Below, piece after piece: positions 56,788 to 64,000 of a DNA stretch of 64,000 bases. A program made the position numbers and the translations under genes. Origin of the DNA: an uncultured Dehalococcoidia bacterium (GTDB taxonomy: Bacteria; Chloroflexota; Dehalococcoidia; Lucifugimonadales; Australimonadaceae); contig OY282355.1 in the NCBI GenBank assembly GCA_958295525.1, positions 843,504-907,503 on the forward strand. Direction: 5' to 3'. How positions within the stretch are numbered: position 1 is the first letter of the stretch; every line of letters starts with the position of its first letter. The notes beneath the pieces are model-generated. The model saw only the letters and a program-made list of their open reading frames with translations. It ran no database searches and was not told the DNA's origin.

Positions 56788-57936
56788 ATGAAAGTCAGCA
56801 GGATTATGACCGCGATCGCAGCCTTTGCGGCGTTGGGATTGGCCGCCGCGTGCGGAACCGACCCCACCGCCACGCCGCGCCCAACCGACACGCCCCGCCC
56901 TACGCCGACGGCGATGATGGCCGAGCCGACGGCGATGATGACTGACCCGACGGCGATGCCGACGGCGATGATGGAGGCGGACGAGCCGGTCACGCTCACG
57001 ATGATCGACGCCTTCCCGCCGGTGCTGGACATTTCGCAGGGCACGCTCTTCTTCATTGACGAGGTGGAGCGGCAGTCCGGCGGCACGGTTATGATCGACC
57101 GCGTCGGCGGGCCGGAGGTCACGCACTCGCTCGAGCAGTTCGACCCGACCGTCAACGGGGTGTACGACTCCATCGCCACGGTCGGCGCGTATCACACGGA
57201 CGCTACGACGCTCGGGCTCGGGGAGAACGTCGCGGCGAACTACACGCGCATCGCCGACAACTACGGCCCTCGCGAGTCGTGCGGCCTGTTCGACGCGCTG
57301 GAGGCGGTCTACGCGCCGCTCGGGATGCAGTTCGTCGGCTCCTTCGCGGGCGGCTGGGGCGCGAGGCTTTGGACGGTCGACCCCATCCGCGAGGTGGCCG
57401 ACTTGGACGGCGTGCATCTGCGCGCCGCGACGATCTATCAGCCGTTCCTGCACGCCTACGGGGCGACCTCAACGCCGCTGCAGTTCTCCGAGATCTACCC
57501 GGCGCTGGAGAAGGGCGTGATCAAGGGGCTCTACTGGGGCGGCGCGGGCGCGCTGGCGGGCAAGTGGGACGAGGTGCTGAAGTACCAGTACCCGGACTCG
57601 CTCGCGGGCGGCGGCGGCGTCTCCTTCATCGTCAACCAGGCCAGTTGGGACGCGATGTCGGAGAAGCAGCAGCAGGCCGTGCGCGACGCGGTTGCCGCGA
57701 CGTCCGTCTTCCAAACGGAGCACATGAACGGCGTCGAGATCAACGAAGTGGACACCTTGGTGGAGCGCGGCGTCGAGAAGATCGAATGGCCGGACGACCT
57801 GGCCTCCACGTGGAGCAACGACCACTACGACAAGATCATCGAGGATTTCATCGTCACGCCCAACCCGACGCTGGGGCAGCCGCTCGCCGACGCGATCCGT
57901 TGCGTCAACAACATCATCCTGCCGGACAGGCAGTAG
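56788..57936 (+). CDS. dctP: TRAP transporter substrate-binding lipoprotein (DctP type)
   Basis: 382 residues. Lipoprotein signal MKVSRIMTAIAAFAALGLAAAC, a Thr/Pro/Ala/Met linker with repeated PTAMM units (about 30-62), then the DctP fold: TLFFIDEVERQSGGTVMID, LDGVHLRAATIYQPFLHAYGA, PLQFSEIYPALEKGVIKGLYWGG and VNQASWDAMSEKQQQAVRDAV. It captures an organic acid for the DctQM membrane subunits. AGGAGGAGAC precedes ATG 56788. Only 72 bases follow the amidohydrolase stop, but 535 bases of repeat array separate it from dctQ. Confidence 0.92.
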   Translation: MKVSRIMTAIAAFAALGLAAACGTDPTATPRPTDTPRPTPTAMMAEPTAMMTDPTAMPTAMMEADEPVTLTMIDAFPPVLDISQGTLFFIDEVERQSGGTVMIDRVGGPEVTHSLEQFDPTVNGVYDSIATVGAYHTDATTLGLGENVAANYTRIADNYGPRESCGLFDALEAVYAPLGMQFVGSFAGGWGARLWTVDPIREVADLDGVHLRAATIYQPFLHAYGATSTPLQFSEIYPALEKGVIKGLYWGGAGALAGKWDEVLKYQYPDSLAGGGGVSFIVNQASWDAMSEKQQQAVRDAVAATSVFQTEHMNGVEINEVDTLVERGVEKIEWPDDLASTWSNDHYDKIIEDFIVTPNPTLGQPLADAIRCVNNIILPDRQ

Positions 57937-57999
57937 AAACGAACCGGATGAGGTGGGCGCCGCCGTTTGCGGCGGCGCCCACCCCCCCCCCGCCAGGGG

Positions 58000-58462
58000 G
58001 CGAGATTCCCGCCTACGCGGGAATGACGGGGCATGAGGGGCGCTGCGCGCCGACTGGATTCCCGCCTACGCGGGAATGACGGTGAAGGGGTAGGTTCCCG
58101 CCTACGCGGGAATGACGGGACAAGGGGTAGGTTCCCGCCTCGCGGGAAATGACGGTGAAGGGGTAGGTTCCCGCCTCGCGGGAATGACGGCAGAGAGCAG
58201 GGGACGCGGCTGCGCGCCCCTTCGGGGGCGAGATTCCCGCCTGCGCGGGAATGACGGTAGAAGGGGTAGGTTCCCGCCTACGCGGGAATGACGGGGCATG
58301 AGGGGGTGCTGCGCCCCGACTGGGGGCGAGATTCCCGCCTACGCGGGAATGACGGTGAAAGGGTGGGTTCCCGCCTACGCGGGAATGACGGCAGAAGGTA
58401 GGGGACGCGGCTGCGCCCCGTCCGGGGGCGAGATTCCCGCCTACGCGGGAATGACGGCAGAG
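58000..58462. repeat. array of ten IR units between dctP and dctQ
   Basis: Ten units, all in one orientation, begin near 58005, 58060, 58091, 58130, 58165, 58229, 58268, 58328, 58366 and 58430. Two have a shortened loop (CCTCGCGGG). The array lies inside the TRAP transporter operon and reaches within about 20 bases of the dctQ start. Confidence 0.92.
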
Positions 58463-58471
58463 AGCAAGGGC

Positions 58472-59107
58472 ATGGCGGACGCCGTGGAAACAACGCAAAG
58501 CGTCGCGGAGCAGCCGAAAGGCGCCGTGACGCGTCTTGTCACGCTGCTGATGGACATTTCCGCCGCGCAGATGCGCCGCCGCGCCCGAGCCTCCTGGCCG
58601 ATGCGAATCTTCGATTGGGTGATCGACATTTCGGCGTTCGCGGGGGCGCTCATCGTGCTCTACGTGGCCGGCGCCACGGGGCTGAACGTGCTGCTGCGGT
58701 TTCTCCCCTGGACCGACCCGCCGAACTGGGCGCTGCCCACCACCGAATTCAGCCTGCTGTACCTCACTTTCCTCGCCGCGCCCGTCGTGCTGCGCCGCGA
58801 GGGTCACGTGCGTATGACCGCCATCACCGAGCGGCTCGGCCATTCGCCGCGCCTCTGGCTCTACATCATCGGCTCGGCGCTCTCCGCCGTCGTCTGCGGC
58901 GTGCTCGGCTGGAACACGCTCGATAAGACGCTGGAGGAGATCCAGAAGGGCGCGGTGCTGCTTTCGGGCATCGCAGTCCCCAGGGCCGGAGTGACTTGGA
59001 TCATCCCCTACGGCTTCGCGCTGCTGACGATTCAGTTCCTCCGTATGGGCGTCAACGCTTTTCGCGCGAAGGTCTACACGTCGGCGGCTGAGGAGGCGGG
59101 CGTCTAG
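58472..59107 (+). CDS. dctQ: TRAP transporter small membrane subunit (DctQ type)
   Basis: 211 residues with four membrane helices: FDWVIDISAFAGALIVLYVA, FSLLYLTFLAAPVVLRREGH (with the DctQ-typical RREGHVRMT loop), LWLYIIGSALSAVVCGVLGW and ITWIIPYGFALLTIQFLRMG-like final helix (VTWIIPYGFALLTIQFLRMG). ATG 58472 lies soon after the repeat array; the open frame further upstream is repeat read-through. The dctM ATG follows after 9 bases. Confidence 0.88.
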   Translation: MADAVETTQSVAEQPKGAVTRLVTLLMDISAAQMRRRARASWPMRIFDWVIDISAFAGALIVLYVAGATGLNVLLRFLPWTDPPNWALPTTEFSLLYLTFLAAPVVLRREGHVRMTAITERLGHSPRLWLYIIGSALSAVVCGVLGWNTLDKTLEEIQKGAVLLSGIAVPRAGVTWIIPYGFALLTIQFLRMGVNAFRAKVYTSAAEEAGV

Positions 59108-59116
59108 CGCCCTCGC

Positions 59117-60445
59117 ATGGAACTCTTCGGGATCGAATTCGCGTGGTGGCTCACGCTCATCATCTTCTTCGCGCTGCTGCTCGCGCTGATGTCGACGGGG
59201 ATGCCGGTGGCCATCGCGTTCGCCCTGCTGAACATCGTCGGACTCATCCTCATCGTGGACGATCTCAAGGGGCTGCGCCTGCTACCGGGGAGCGTCTATA
59301 GATCGGTGGCGACGTTCAACCTGCTCGCCATTCCGATGTTCTTCCTGCTGGGCGAGGTGCTGTTCCAGTCGCGCGTCATCGGCTTGACGATAGACGTGAT
59401 GGACCGGTGGATCGGCAAAGTGCGCGCGCGCTTGCTGTTCACCTCGCTGGGCGCGGGGACGATTCTCGCCACGCTGAGCGGCGCGGGCATGGCCGACACC
59501 GCGCTTTTGGGCACGACGCTGCACCCGGAAATGGAGAAGCGCGGCTACGAGCGCAGGATCTCGCTCGGCACGATTATGTCGTCCGGGCTGCTCGCCGCGA
59601 TCATTCCGCCCAGCGCGCTCGCCGTCCTCGTGGGGAGCCTCGCGGAGGTCTCCATCGCGCGCCTGCTTCTCGCCGGATTCCTTCCCGGCTTGATGATGGC
59701 GACCGTCTACGCCGTCTACATTTGGATCCGCGTGCGGCTGAACCCCGGCCTCGCGCCGCCCTACACCGGCGAAGTGGTGACTTGGCGGCATCGATTCGTG
59801 GGGCTCGCGCAGATCAGCCCGCTCGGCATCATTGTGCTGATGGTGATGGGCTTCATCCTCTTCGGCGTGACGACGCCGAGCGAGGCCGCGGCCACCGGCG
59901 CCATCGGCGCGTTCATCGTCGCCGCGCTCTACCGGCGCCTCACGTTCAAGGTCATCAAGGACTCGCTCTACGGCACGCTCTACATCGGCGGGATGATCTT
60001 CTTCATCATCACGGGCGCGGTGGCGCTCGGCCAGTTGCTCGCCTTCACGGGCGCGACCCGGGAGTTCCTCTCCTTCATCGTGGAGTTGGGGCTCTCCGCC
60101 GTGATGCTCGTCATCATCGTGCAACTCGCCGTGCTCATCCTCGGCTTCTTCATCGACCAACTCTCGATAATGCTCGTGGCGATTCCGGTGCTCGTCCCCA
60201 TCATCGAGCCGCTGGGGATAGACCCCGTGTGGTTCTGGGTGCTCTTTCTGATGAACATCTCCATCGGCGCGATCACGCCGCCGTTCGGGATGATGCTCTT
60301 CGCGCTCAAGGGCGTCGTTCCGCAAGCGTCTATGGGCGACCTTTACCGCGCGAGCATTCCGTTCGTGCTGCTGGACATCGTCGCCGTCGGCTTGGTCATC
60401 GCGTTCCCGCAGATCGCCACCTGGCTGCCGAGCCTGGCGCTCTAG
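59117..60445 (+). CDS. dctM: TRAP transporter large membrane subunit (DctM type)
   Basis: 442 residues, about twelve membrane helices, the ion-coupled permease of the system. STGMPVAIAFALLNIVG, GLLAAIIPPSALAVLVGSLAEVSI, VTTPSEAAATGAIGAFIVA, IDQLSIMLVAIPVLVPI and MNISIGAITPPFGMMLFALKG are strong DctM signatures. It is directly downstream of dctQ. GAGGAGG at about 59089-59095 lies a little far from ATG 59117 but may contribute. Confidence 0.93.
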   Translation: MELFGIEFAWWLTLIIFFALLLALMSTGMPVAIAFALLNIVGLILIVDDLKGLRLLPGSVYRSVATFNLLAIPMFFLLGEVLFQSRVIGLTIDVMDRWIGKVRARLLFTSLGAGTILATLSGAGMADTALLGTTLHPEMEKRGYERRISLGTIMSSGLLAAIIPPSALAVLVGSLAEVSIARLLLAGFLPGLMMATVYAVYIWIRVRLNPGLAPPYTGEVVTWRHRFVGLAQISPLGIIVLMVMGFILFGVTTPSEAAATGAIGAFIVAALYRRLTFKVIKDSLYGTLYIGGMIFFIITGAVALGQLLAFTGATREFLSFIVELGLSAVMLVIIVQLAVLILGFFIDQLSIMLVAIPVLVPIIEPLGIDPVWFWVLFLMNISIGAITPPFGMMLFALKGVVPQASMGDLYRASIPFVLLDIVAVGLVIAFPQIATWLPSLAL

Positions 60446-60459
60446 GCGCTGGGCGGCGT

Positions 60460-61464
60460 ATGTCCACCCAACTCTCCGGCGCGCTCATCGCGCTTCTCGT
60501 GCCCGTATGCTTCGGCAGCGGGATGGTGCTCGCCCGCGTCGGCCTCGTTCACGTTCCGTCGGGCGCGGGCAACTTCTTTTCGCTCGTCGTCGGCTGGGCG
60601 CTCGTCGCGTCGGTGACGGCGATTCTTTACCCGGAGGCTTTGTTCGGCATATCGCTCGGCGCGTTCGGATGGCTTGCGATGATCGGCATTGTCAACTTCC
60701 CTATCGGGCGGTTTATGAACTTCGCCAGCATCAGGCATCTGGGGGTGCTCAAGGCCAACCCGATCTTGGCGATGGCGCCTATCGTCTCCGCGTTCGAGGG
60801 AGCCGTTTTTCTCGGCGAGCGCATCAGTTGGGCGATTGGCGCGGGCACGGTTCTCGCCGTCTCCGGGGTCATCATCGTCGTCTACGGGGAAGTGACCGCG
60901 CGCGGCGGCAGGTCGGCGCCTGTTCCCGCCGTCGCCGTCGCGGGGCGCGGCGCAAAGCCGCCCGGCCTCTTGGAGCGGCGGCCGCGCCTGCTGGGCTACC
61001 TCGCCGCCGCGTGCGCCGCCGTCGCCTACGGCACCGTCCCCTTGCTGGGGCGCATCGCGGTGACGGGCGAGGCGGGGAACATTCCGCTCATTGGGCGTTT
61101 CGCATCCGACGCGCCGACGCTGCCGCTCGTCTCCGCGACGTACACGATGCTGATCGGCTTCATTGTGATGGGGCTTTTCGCGTCGCCCTCCATTCCGGGC
61201 GCGCTGCGGGCGCCGCGGCGGTCGCTGCTGTTCGTCGCGCTGGGGGGCCTAGCGATGTCCACCGGCGTCTCGCTGCTGTATTTGGCGCTGAGCCGGGCGC
61301 CGGTGGTGGTCGTCTCGCCGGTGTTCGCGCTCAACGCATTCGTCGCGCTCGTGCTGGCGCACTTCTTTCTGCAGCGCTTGGAACGCATCACGCCGCCGCT
61401 CGTCGTGGGGACGTTCTTCGTCGTCGCGGGCGTCATCGCGGTCATCCTCGGCGCGAACGCCTGA
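60460..61464 (+). CDS. EamA/DMT-superfamily transporter
   Basis: 334 residues with ten membrane helices arranged as two EamA halves: ALIALLVPVCFGSGMVLARV opens the first and GYLAAACAAVAYGTVPLLGR the second; each half ends with VLAVSGVIIVVYGE-like or FFVVAGVIAVILGA helices. DMT transporters move metabolites. ATG 60460 follows the dctM stop by 14 bases, so it is likely in the same operon. Upstream in-frame sequence is a shadow of dctM. Confidence 0.88.
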   Translation: MSTQLSGALIALLVPVCFGSGMVLARVGLVHVPSGAGNFFSLVVGWALVASVTAILYPEALFGISLGAFGWLAMIGIVNFPIGRFMNFASIRHLGVLKANPILAMAPIVSAFEGAVFLGERISWAIGAGTVLAVSGVIIVVYGEVTARGGRSAPVPAVAVAGRGAKPPGLLERRPRLLGYLAAACAAVAYGTVPLLGRIAVTGEAGNIPLIGRFASDAPTLPLVSATYTMLIGFIVMGLFASPSIPGALRAPRRSLLFVALGGLAMSTGVSLLYLALSRAPVVVVSPVFALNAFVALVLAHFFLQRLERITPPLVVGTFFVVAGVIAVILGANA

Positions 61465-61544
61465 GGGCGAGGTTGGCGACGGCGGCGGCGGCGGACTCCC
61501 CTACCCGCCCGCGCGCTCAGCAGGCGCCCTGTACGCCGCACGTC

Positions 61545-61573
61545 CTGGATTCCCGCCTTCGCGGGAATGACGG
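61545..61573. repeat. IR unit between convergent genes
   Basis: One unit near 61548-61570 between the EamA gene and the MBL-fold gene. Confidence 0.8.
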
Positions 61574-61602
61574 CTATTGACAGGTCGGGCGGCAGGCGCG
61601 CG

Positions 61603-62379
61603 CTATTGGAAGCGGGCGGGGGTTTGCTCTTCCAGCCCGAGCATTACGAACGGAGGGCGCGGCTCGGGGTTGATGGAGACGTTGGGGTCGGCCAGGTCGA
61701 GGCCGAGGAAGGCGAGTTCGCGGGATGCGAGATGCTCGACGGCGCCGCTTTTGAGGACGCGGAACGGGCGGTCGTGGCCGGGGTAGATGATCTCGGCTTC
61801 GCCGAGCACGCGCTCGATGCTGCGGCGCGCGTCCTCCTCGCTCCAGAAGACGTGGGCGTTGATTTTGGTGACGGCGACTCGCGCGCTCGCCACGCCGTCG
61901 CCGGTCACGGCGACGGGCCCGTCGTCGGTGTCCACGACGAGGGCCATCGTTCCGGCGGAGTGGCCGGGCGTATGGAGGACACGGACGCCGCGCTCGACCT
62001 CGTGGCCGTCCTCCACCTCGCGCAGGTTGGGGATCGTGTCCAGCATCGCGGTCGTCCAGCGGGGGGTGGCCCAGTCGTTGGGGTGCGGATTACGGGCGTA
62101 TTTGCGCTCCCACTCGTGGATGAGGACTTCTGCGTTGGGGAAGACGTCGTAGTTTTGGGCGTGGTCCCAATGGGCGTGGGTCATCACGGCGACGTGGACG
62201 TCGGAGGGGCCTAGGCCGCGCTCGTAGAGGGCGGCGAGGAGGGCGCGGCGTCTGCCGACGTGGCCGGTGTCCACGACGATGTTGCGCTCGCCGCGCACGA
62301 GCAGCGTGCTGCAGAAGCCGACGGATCCGTAGTTGGTGGCGACGGACTCTCCGTGCAGCAGGGCCTCGACGCTAGGCAT
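61603..62379 (-). CDS. metallo-beta-lactamase-fold hydrolase
   Basis: 258 residues. MBL metal motifs: VMTHAHWDHAQNYDVFP (HxHxDH), LHTPGHSAGTMALVVDT (His), TGDGV (Asp) and YPGHDRPF (His). The family spans thioesterases, lactonases and glyoxalase-like enzymes. ATG 62379 follows GAGGAGAAT; the long open frame upstream is an antisense shadow of the amidohydrolase gene. It is divergent from that gene. Confidence 0.88.
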   Translation of the reverse strand: MPSVEALLHGESVATNYGSVGFCSTLLVRGERNIVVDTGHVGRRRALLAALYERGLGPSDVHVAVMTHAHWDHAQNYDVFPNAEVLIHEWERKYARNPHPNDWATPRWTTAMLDTIPNLREVEDGHEVERGVRVLHTPGHSAGTMALVVDTDDGPVAVTGDGVASARVAVTKINAHVFWSEEDARRSIERVLGEAEIIYPGHDRPFRVLKSGAVEHLASRELAFLGLDLADPNVSINPEPRPPFVMLGLEEQTPARFQ

Positions 62380-62451
62380 AGGCGCATTCTCCTCGCAGAC
62401 CTCGCGGACTGTTCGACGTCTCCCATTGTACTTTGCGTAACTTCCATGCCC

Positions 62452-62475
62452 CAGCAGGTTCCCGCCTACGCGGTC
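62452..62475. repeat. partial IR unit in divergent promoter region
   Basis: CAGCAGGTTCCCGCCTACGCGG is a truncated composite end between the divergent MBL-fold and amidohydrolase genes. Confidence 0.65.
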
Positions 62476-62601
62476 AGGACGGGGCGGCGAATCGCGGCGC
62501 ATTGGGCGTGGGTATTGCGGAATCGCGCGTTGGGGCGTACATTCGCCCAGACGTTCCGCAAGGCGCGGGCATTCCGGCAAGGCGCAAGGGAGAAGCAAGG
62601 C

Positions 62602-63633
62602 ATGGCAGTCATAGACGCTGACGCGCACGTGGTGGAGTCGGAGCGCACGTGGGACTTCATTCCGGAGGAGTCGCAGCATCTGCGGCCCATCGTGCTGCTC
62701 CCGAAAGAAGGGTACAAGTCGCCCGCGCCGGAGTTTTGGTACATAGATTCCCGCGCCTTCACGAAAGGCGTGAACGTGGGGCTGGATACGGACGAGGCGA
62801 CGCGGGAGGCGAGCGACATCGCCAAGCGGCTGGCGCATATGGACGAGTTGGGCGTGAGCACGCACGTGCTGTATCCCAGCATTTTCCTGCGCCCGCTCGC
62901 CACGCACCCGGAGGTTGACCTCGCGCTGGCGCAGGGCTACAACCGCTGGCTGGCGGATATTCACCGGCAGGGCGGCGGACGGCTGCGGTGGGCGGTCGTG
63001 CTGCCCACGATGTCGCTCGACAAGTGCCTCGAGGAGTTGCAGTTCGGCAAGGACAACGGCGCGTGCGCGGTGTTTATGCGCGGAATCGAAGGGCCGCACC
63101 GGCTGAGCGACCCGTATCTGGCGCCGGTGTGGGAGGAGGCGCAGCGGCTCGATCTGCCGGTGTGCATCCACGCGGCGACGGGGAATTTCGCGTTCTACGA
63201 TTACTTCGGGCGCGACGCGGGATTCTCGACGTTCAAGTTGTCGGGCGTCGGCGCGTTTCACGACATTGTGATGAAGGATATGCACGTGCGGTTTCCCGAC
63301 TTGCGGTGGGGGTTCGTCGAGTTGAGCGCGTCGTGGCTGCCCTACGCGATGAACGACTTGTCTCTGCGGTTCGAGAAGCGCGGGAAGGCGTGGCCGGGGC
63401 GCGAGTTGCTGGAGGAGCGCAATATCTGGGTGGCGGCGCAGACCGCCGACGATTTGGACTACATCATTGAATGCGCGGGGGAAGACCACATCGTGCTGGG
63501 CACGGACTACGGCCACAACGACACGTCGACCGAGTTGCACGCGCTCCGCAACCTCAGGGAGAACGGGGGGCTGGACGACGCGGTCGCGGACAAGATTTTG
63601 GAGCGCAACCCGACGCGGCTCTACGCGCTTTAG
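62602..63633 (+). CDS. amidohydrolase-2 family protein
   Basis: 343 residues. VIDADAHVVESERTWDFI gives the DADAHV metal site typical of this subfamily; then LDELGVSTHVLYPS-like MDELGVSTHVLYPSIFLRP, LPVCIHAATGNFAFYDYF, LRWGFVELSASWLPYAMNDL and HIVLGTDYGHNDTS with the catalytic Asp. GGGAGAAGC lies before ATG 62602. Third amidohydrolase-2 gene of the window; it precedes a TctC-type binding protein, again pairing hydrolase with solute uptake. Confidence 0.88.
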   Translation: MAVIDADAHVVESERTWDFIPEESQHLRPIVLLPKEGYKSPAPEFWYIDSRAFTKGVNVGLDTDEATREASDIAKRLAHMDELGVSTHVLYPSIFLRPLATHPEVDLALAQGYNRWLADIHRQGGGRLRWAVVLPTMSLDKCLEELQFGKDNGACAVFMRGIEGPHRLSDPYLAPVWEEAQRLDLPVCIHAATGNFAFYDYFGRDAGFSTFKLSGVGAFHDIVMKDMHVRFPDLRWGFVELSASWLPYAMNDLSLRFEKRGKAWPGRELLEERNIWVAAQTADDLDYIIECAGEDHIVLGTDYGHNDTSTELHALRNLRENGGLDDAVADKILERNPTRLYAL

Positions 63634-63674
63634 CGGGCGAGCCGGCAACGGAAGAACAGAGGGAGGACGTTCGT

Positions 63675-64000
63675 ATGAAAAGCATCGCCACGGTCAACCG
63701 CAGGCTCGGTTTCGTCCTGCTCGCCGCGTCCGCGTTGCTGCTCGCCGTGTTCGGCGCGGCGGCGTGCAGGGACAGCGGGCCGGAGTTCCCGGAGCGCGAC
63801 ATTAAGTGGTTCGTGGGATTCAACGCCGGCGGCGGATTCGACGTCGCAAGCCGGGCCATCGCGGAGGCGATGAGCGACGAGTTGGGCGTGAACGTGGTGG
63901 TGGAGAACATTCCCGGCGGCGGCGGGCGCAGGGCGGCGCAGGACATTTACCGGGGCGAGCCGGACGGCTACGCGGTCTCCATTATGAATATGCCGAACCA
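63675..64000 (+). CDS. TctC/Bug-family substrate-binding lipoprotein (3-prime end outside window)
   Basis: The first 108 codons are present. Signal FVLLAASALLLAVFGAAAC with lipobox, then FPERDIKWFVGFNAGGGFDVASRAIAEAMSDELG and VVVENIPGGGGRRAAQDIYRGEPDGYAVSIMNMP, the hallmark start of tripartite tricarboxylate transporter binding proteins (Bug family). GGGAGGACG precedes ATG 63675. Membrane subunits would be expected beyond the window. Confidence 0.9.
   Translation, partial: MKSIATVNRRLGFVLLAASALLLAVFGAAACRDSGPEFPERDIKWFVGFNAGGGFDVASRAIAEAMSDELGVNVVVENIPGGGGRRAAQDIYRGEPDGYAVSIMNMPN

Noticed and set aside
61603-63648. 681-codon minus-strand open frame
   Set aside because: Only the 258 C-terminal codons encode the MBL-fold protein; the rest is antisense shadow of the amidohydrolase gene.

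Overview
The window is very GC-rich DNA (by eye close to 70% G+C) from a bacterium. The gene mix suggests a Chloroflexota member of the SAR202/Dehalococcoidia type: hisZ with hisG, fused isobutyryl-CoA mutase, many amidohydrolase-2 and enoyl-CoA hydratase genes, TRAP and TctC transporters, Ku/LigD end joining, and gene pairs otherwise typical of Actinobacteria (DUF3090/SCO1664). That placement is an inference from gene content and style; no rRNA gene is present to confirm it. The most obvious feature is a dispersed hairpin repeat (called the IR unit below; consensus CATTCCCGCGTAGGCGGGAA, an 8-bp stem with a 4-nt loop). It occurs roughly 80 to 95 times on both strands, singly, in dense arrays, and in composite elements of about 120 to 150 bp.

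Layout. 1-7.2 kb: end of a beta-propeller gene, then histidine biosynthesis (hisZ-hisG-hisD-hisC, a PaREP1-like gene, hisB). 7.2-13.5 kb: a lone terminase-large-subunit-like gene wrapped in repeats, then a MacB/FtsX-type ABC exporter. 13.5-17.2 kb: accessory islet with a DUF5678/retropepsin-like pair, an EEP-family phosphatase/nuclease, a YgiT zinc-finger protein, an intact IS481-family insertion sequence and duplicated promoter modules. 17.2-26.9 kb: icmF, a Phd/VapC pair, a double ABC-2 transporter operon, an orphan HicB, a LigJ-like amidohydrolase and a DUF433/DUF5615 pair. 27-38.5 kb: tpiA, miaA, an RraA-like aldolase, a structured inverted repeat, an acyl-CoA synthetase with two enoyl-CoA hydratases, VapBC, prs, DUF3090, SCO1664 and an inositol-monophosphatase-like gene. 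39-50.3 kb: a 3-hydroxyisobutyrate-dehydrogenase-like gene, an atypical lower-GC propeller lipoprotein, a zinc alcohol dehydrogenase, a molybdopterin hydroxylase large subunit, a GT39-like membrane glycosyltransferase and a 14-repeat RCC1-like lipoprotein. 50.3-64 kb: a terminase fragment, tRNA-Lys(CTT), an Asp/Glu-racemase-fold protein, an epimerase, LigD ligase domain and Ku, two amidohydrolases, a TRAP transporter operon with a repeat array inside it, an EamA exporter, a metallo-beta-lactamase-fold hydrolase and the start of a TctC binding protein.

How it fits together. The metabolic genes suggest a heterotroph that imports organic acids (TRAP, TctC) and degrades branched acyl-CoAs and possibly aromatic ring-cleavage products (acyl-CoA synthetase, enoyl-CoA hydratases, icmF, hydroxyisobutyrate dehydrogenase; LigJ-like hydratase plus RraA-like aldolase). 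The most notable signals are the repeat family and its traffic: copies lie in frame inside icmF and the terminase gene, one copy is split by the IS481 element with a 5-bp target duplication, a terminase 3-prime fragment lies 41 kb away on the other strand next to the same composite repeat, and a promoter-plus-start-codon module has been duplicated next to repeats. Several promoters place the -10 box 7 bases before an ATG, which suggests leaderless mRNAs. No prophage, CRISPR array or replication origin was seen.
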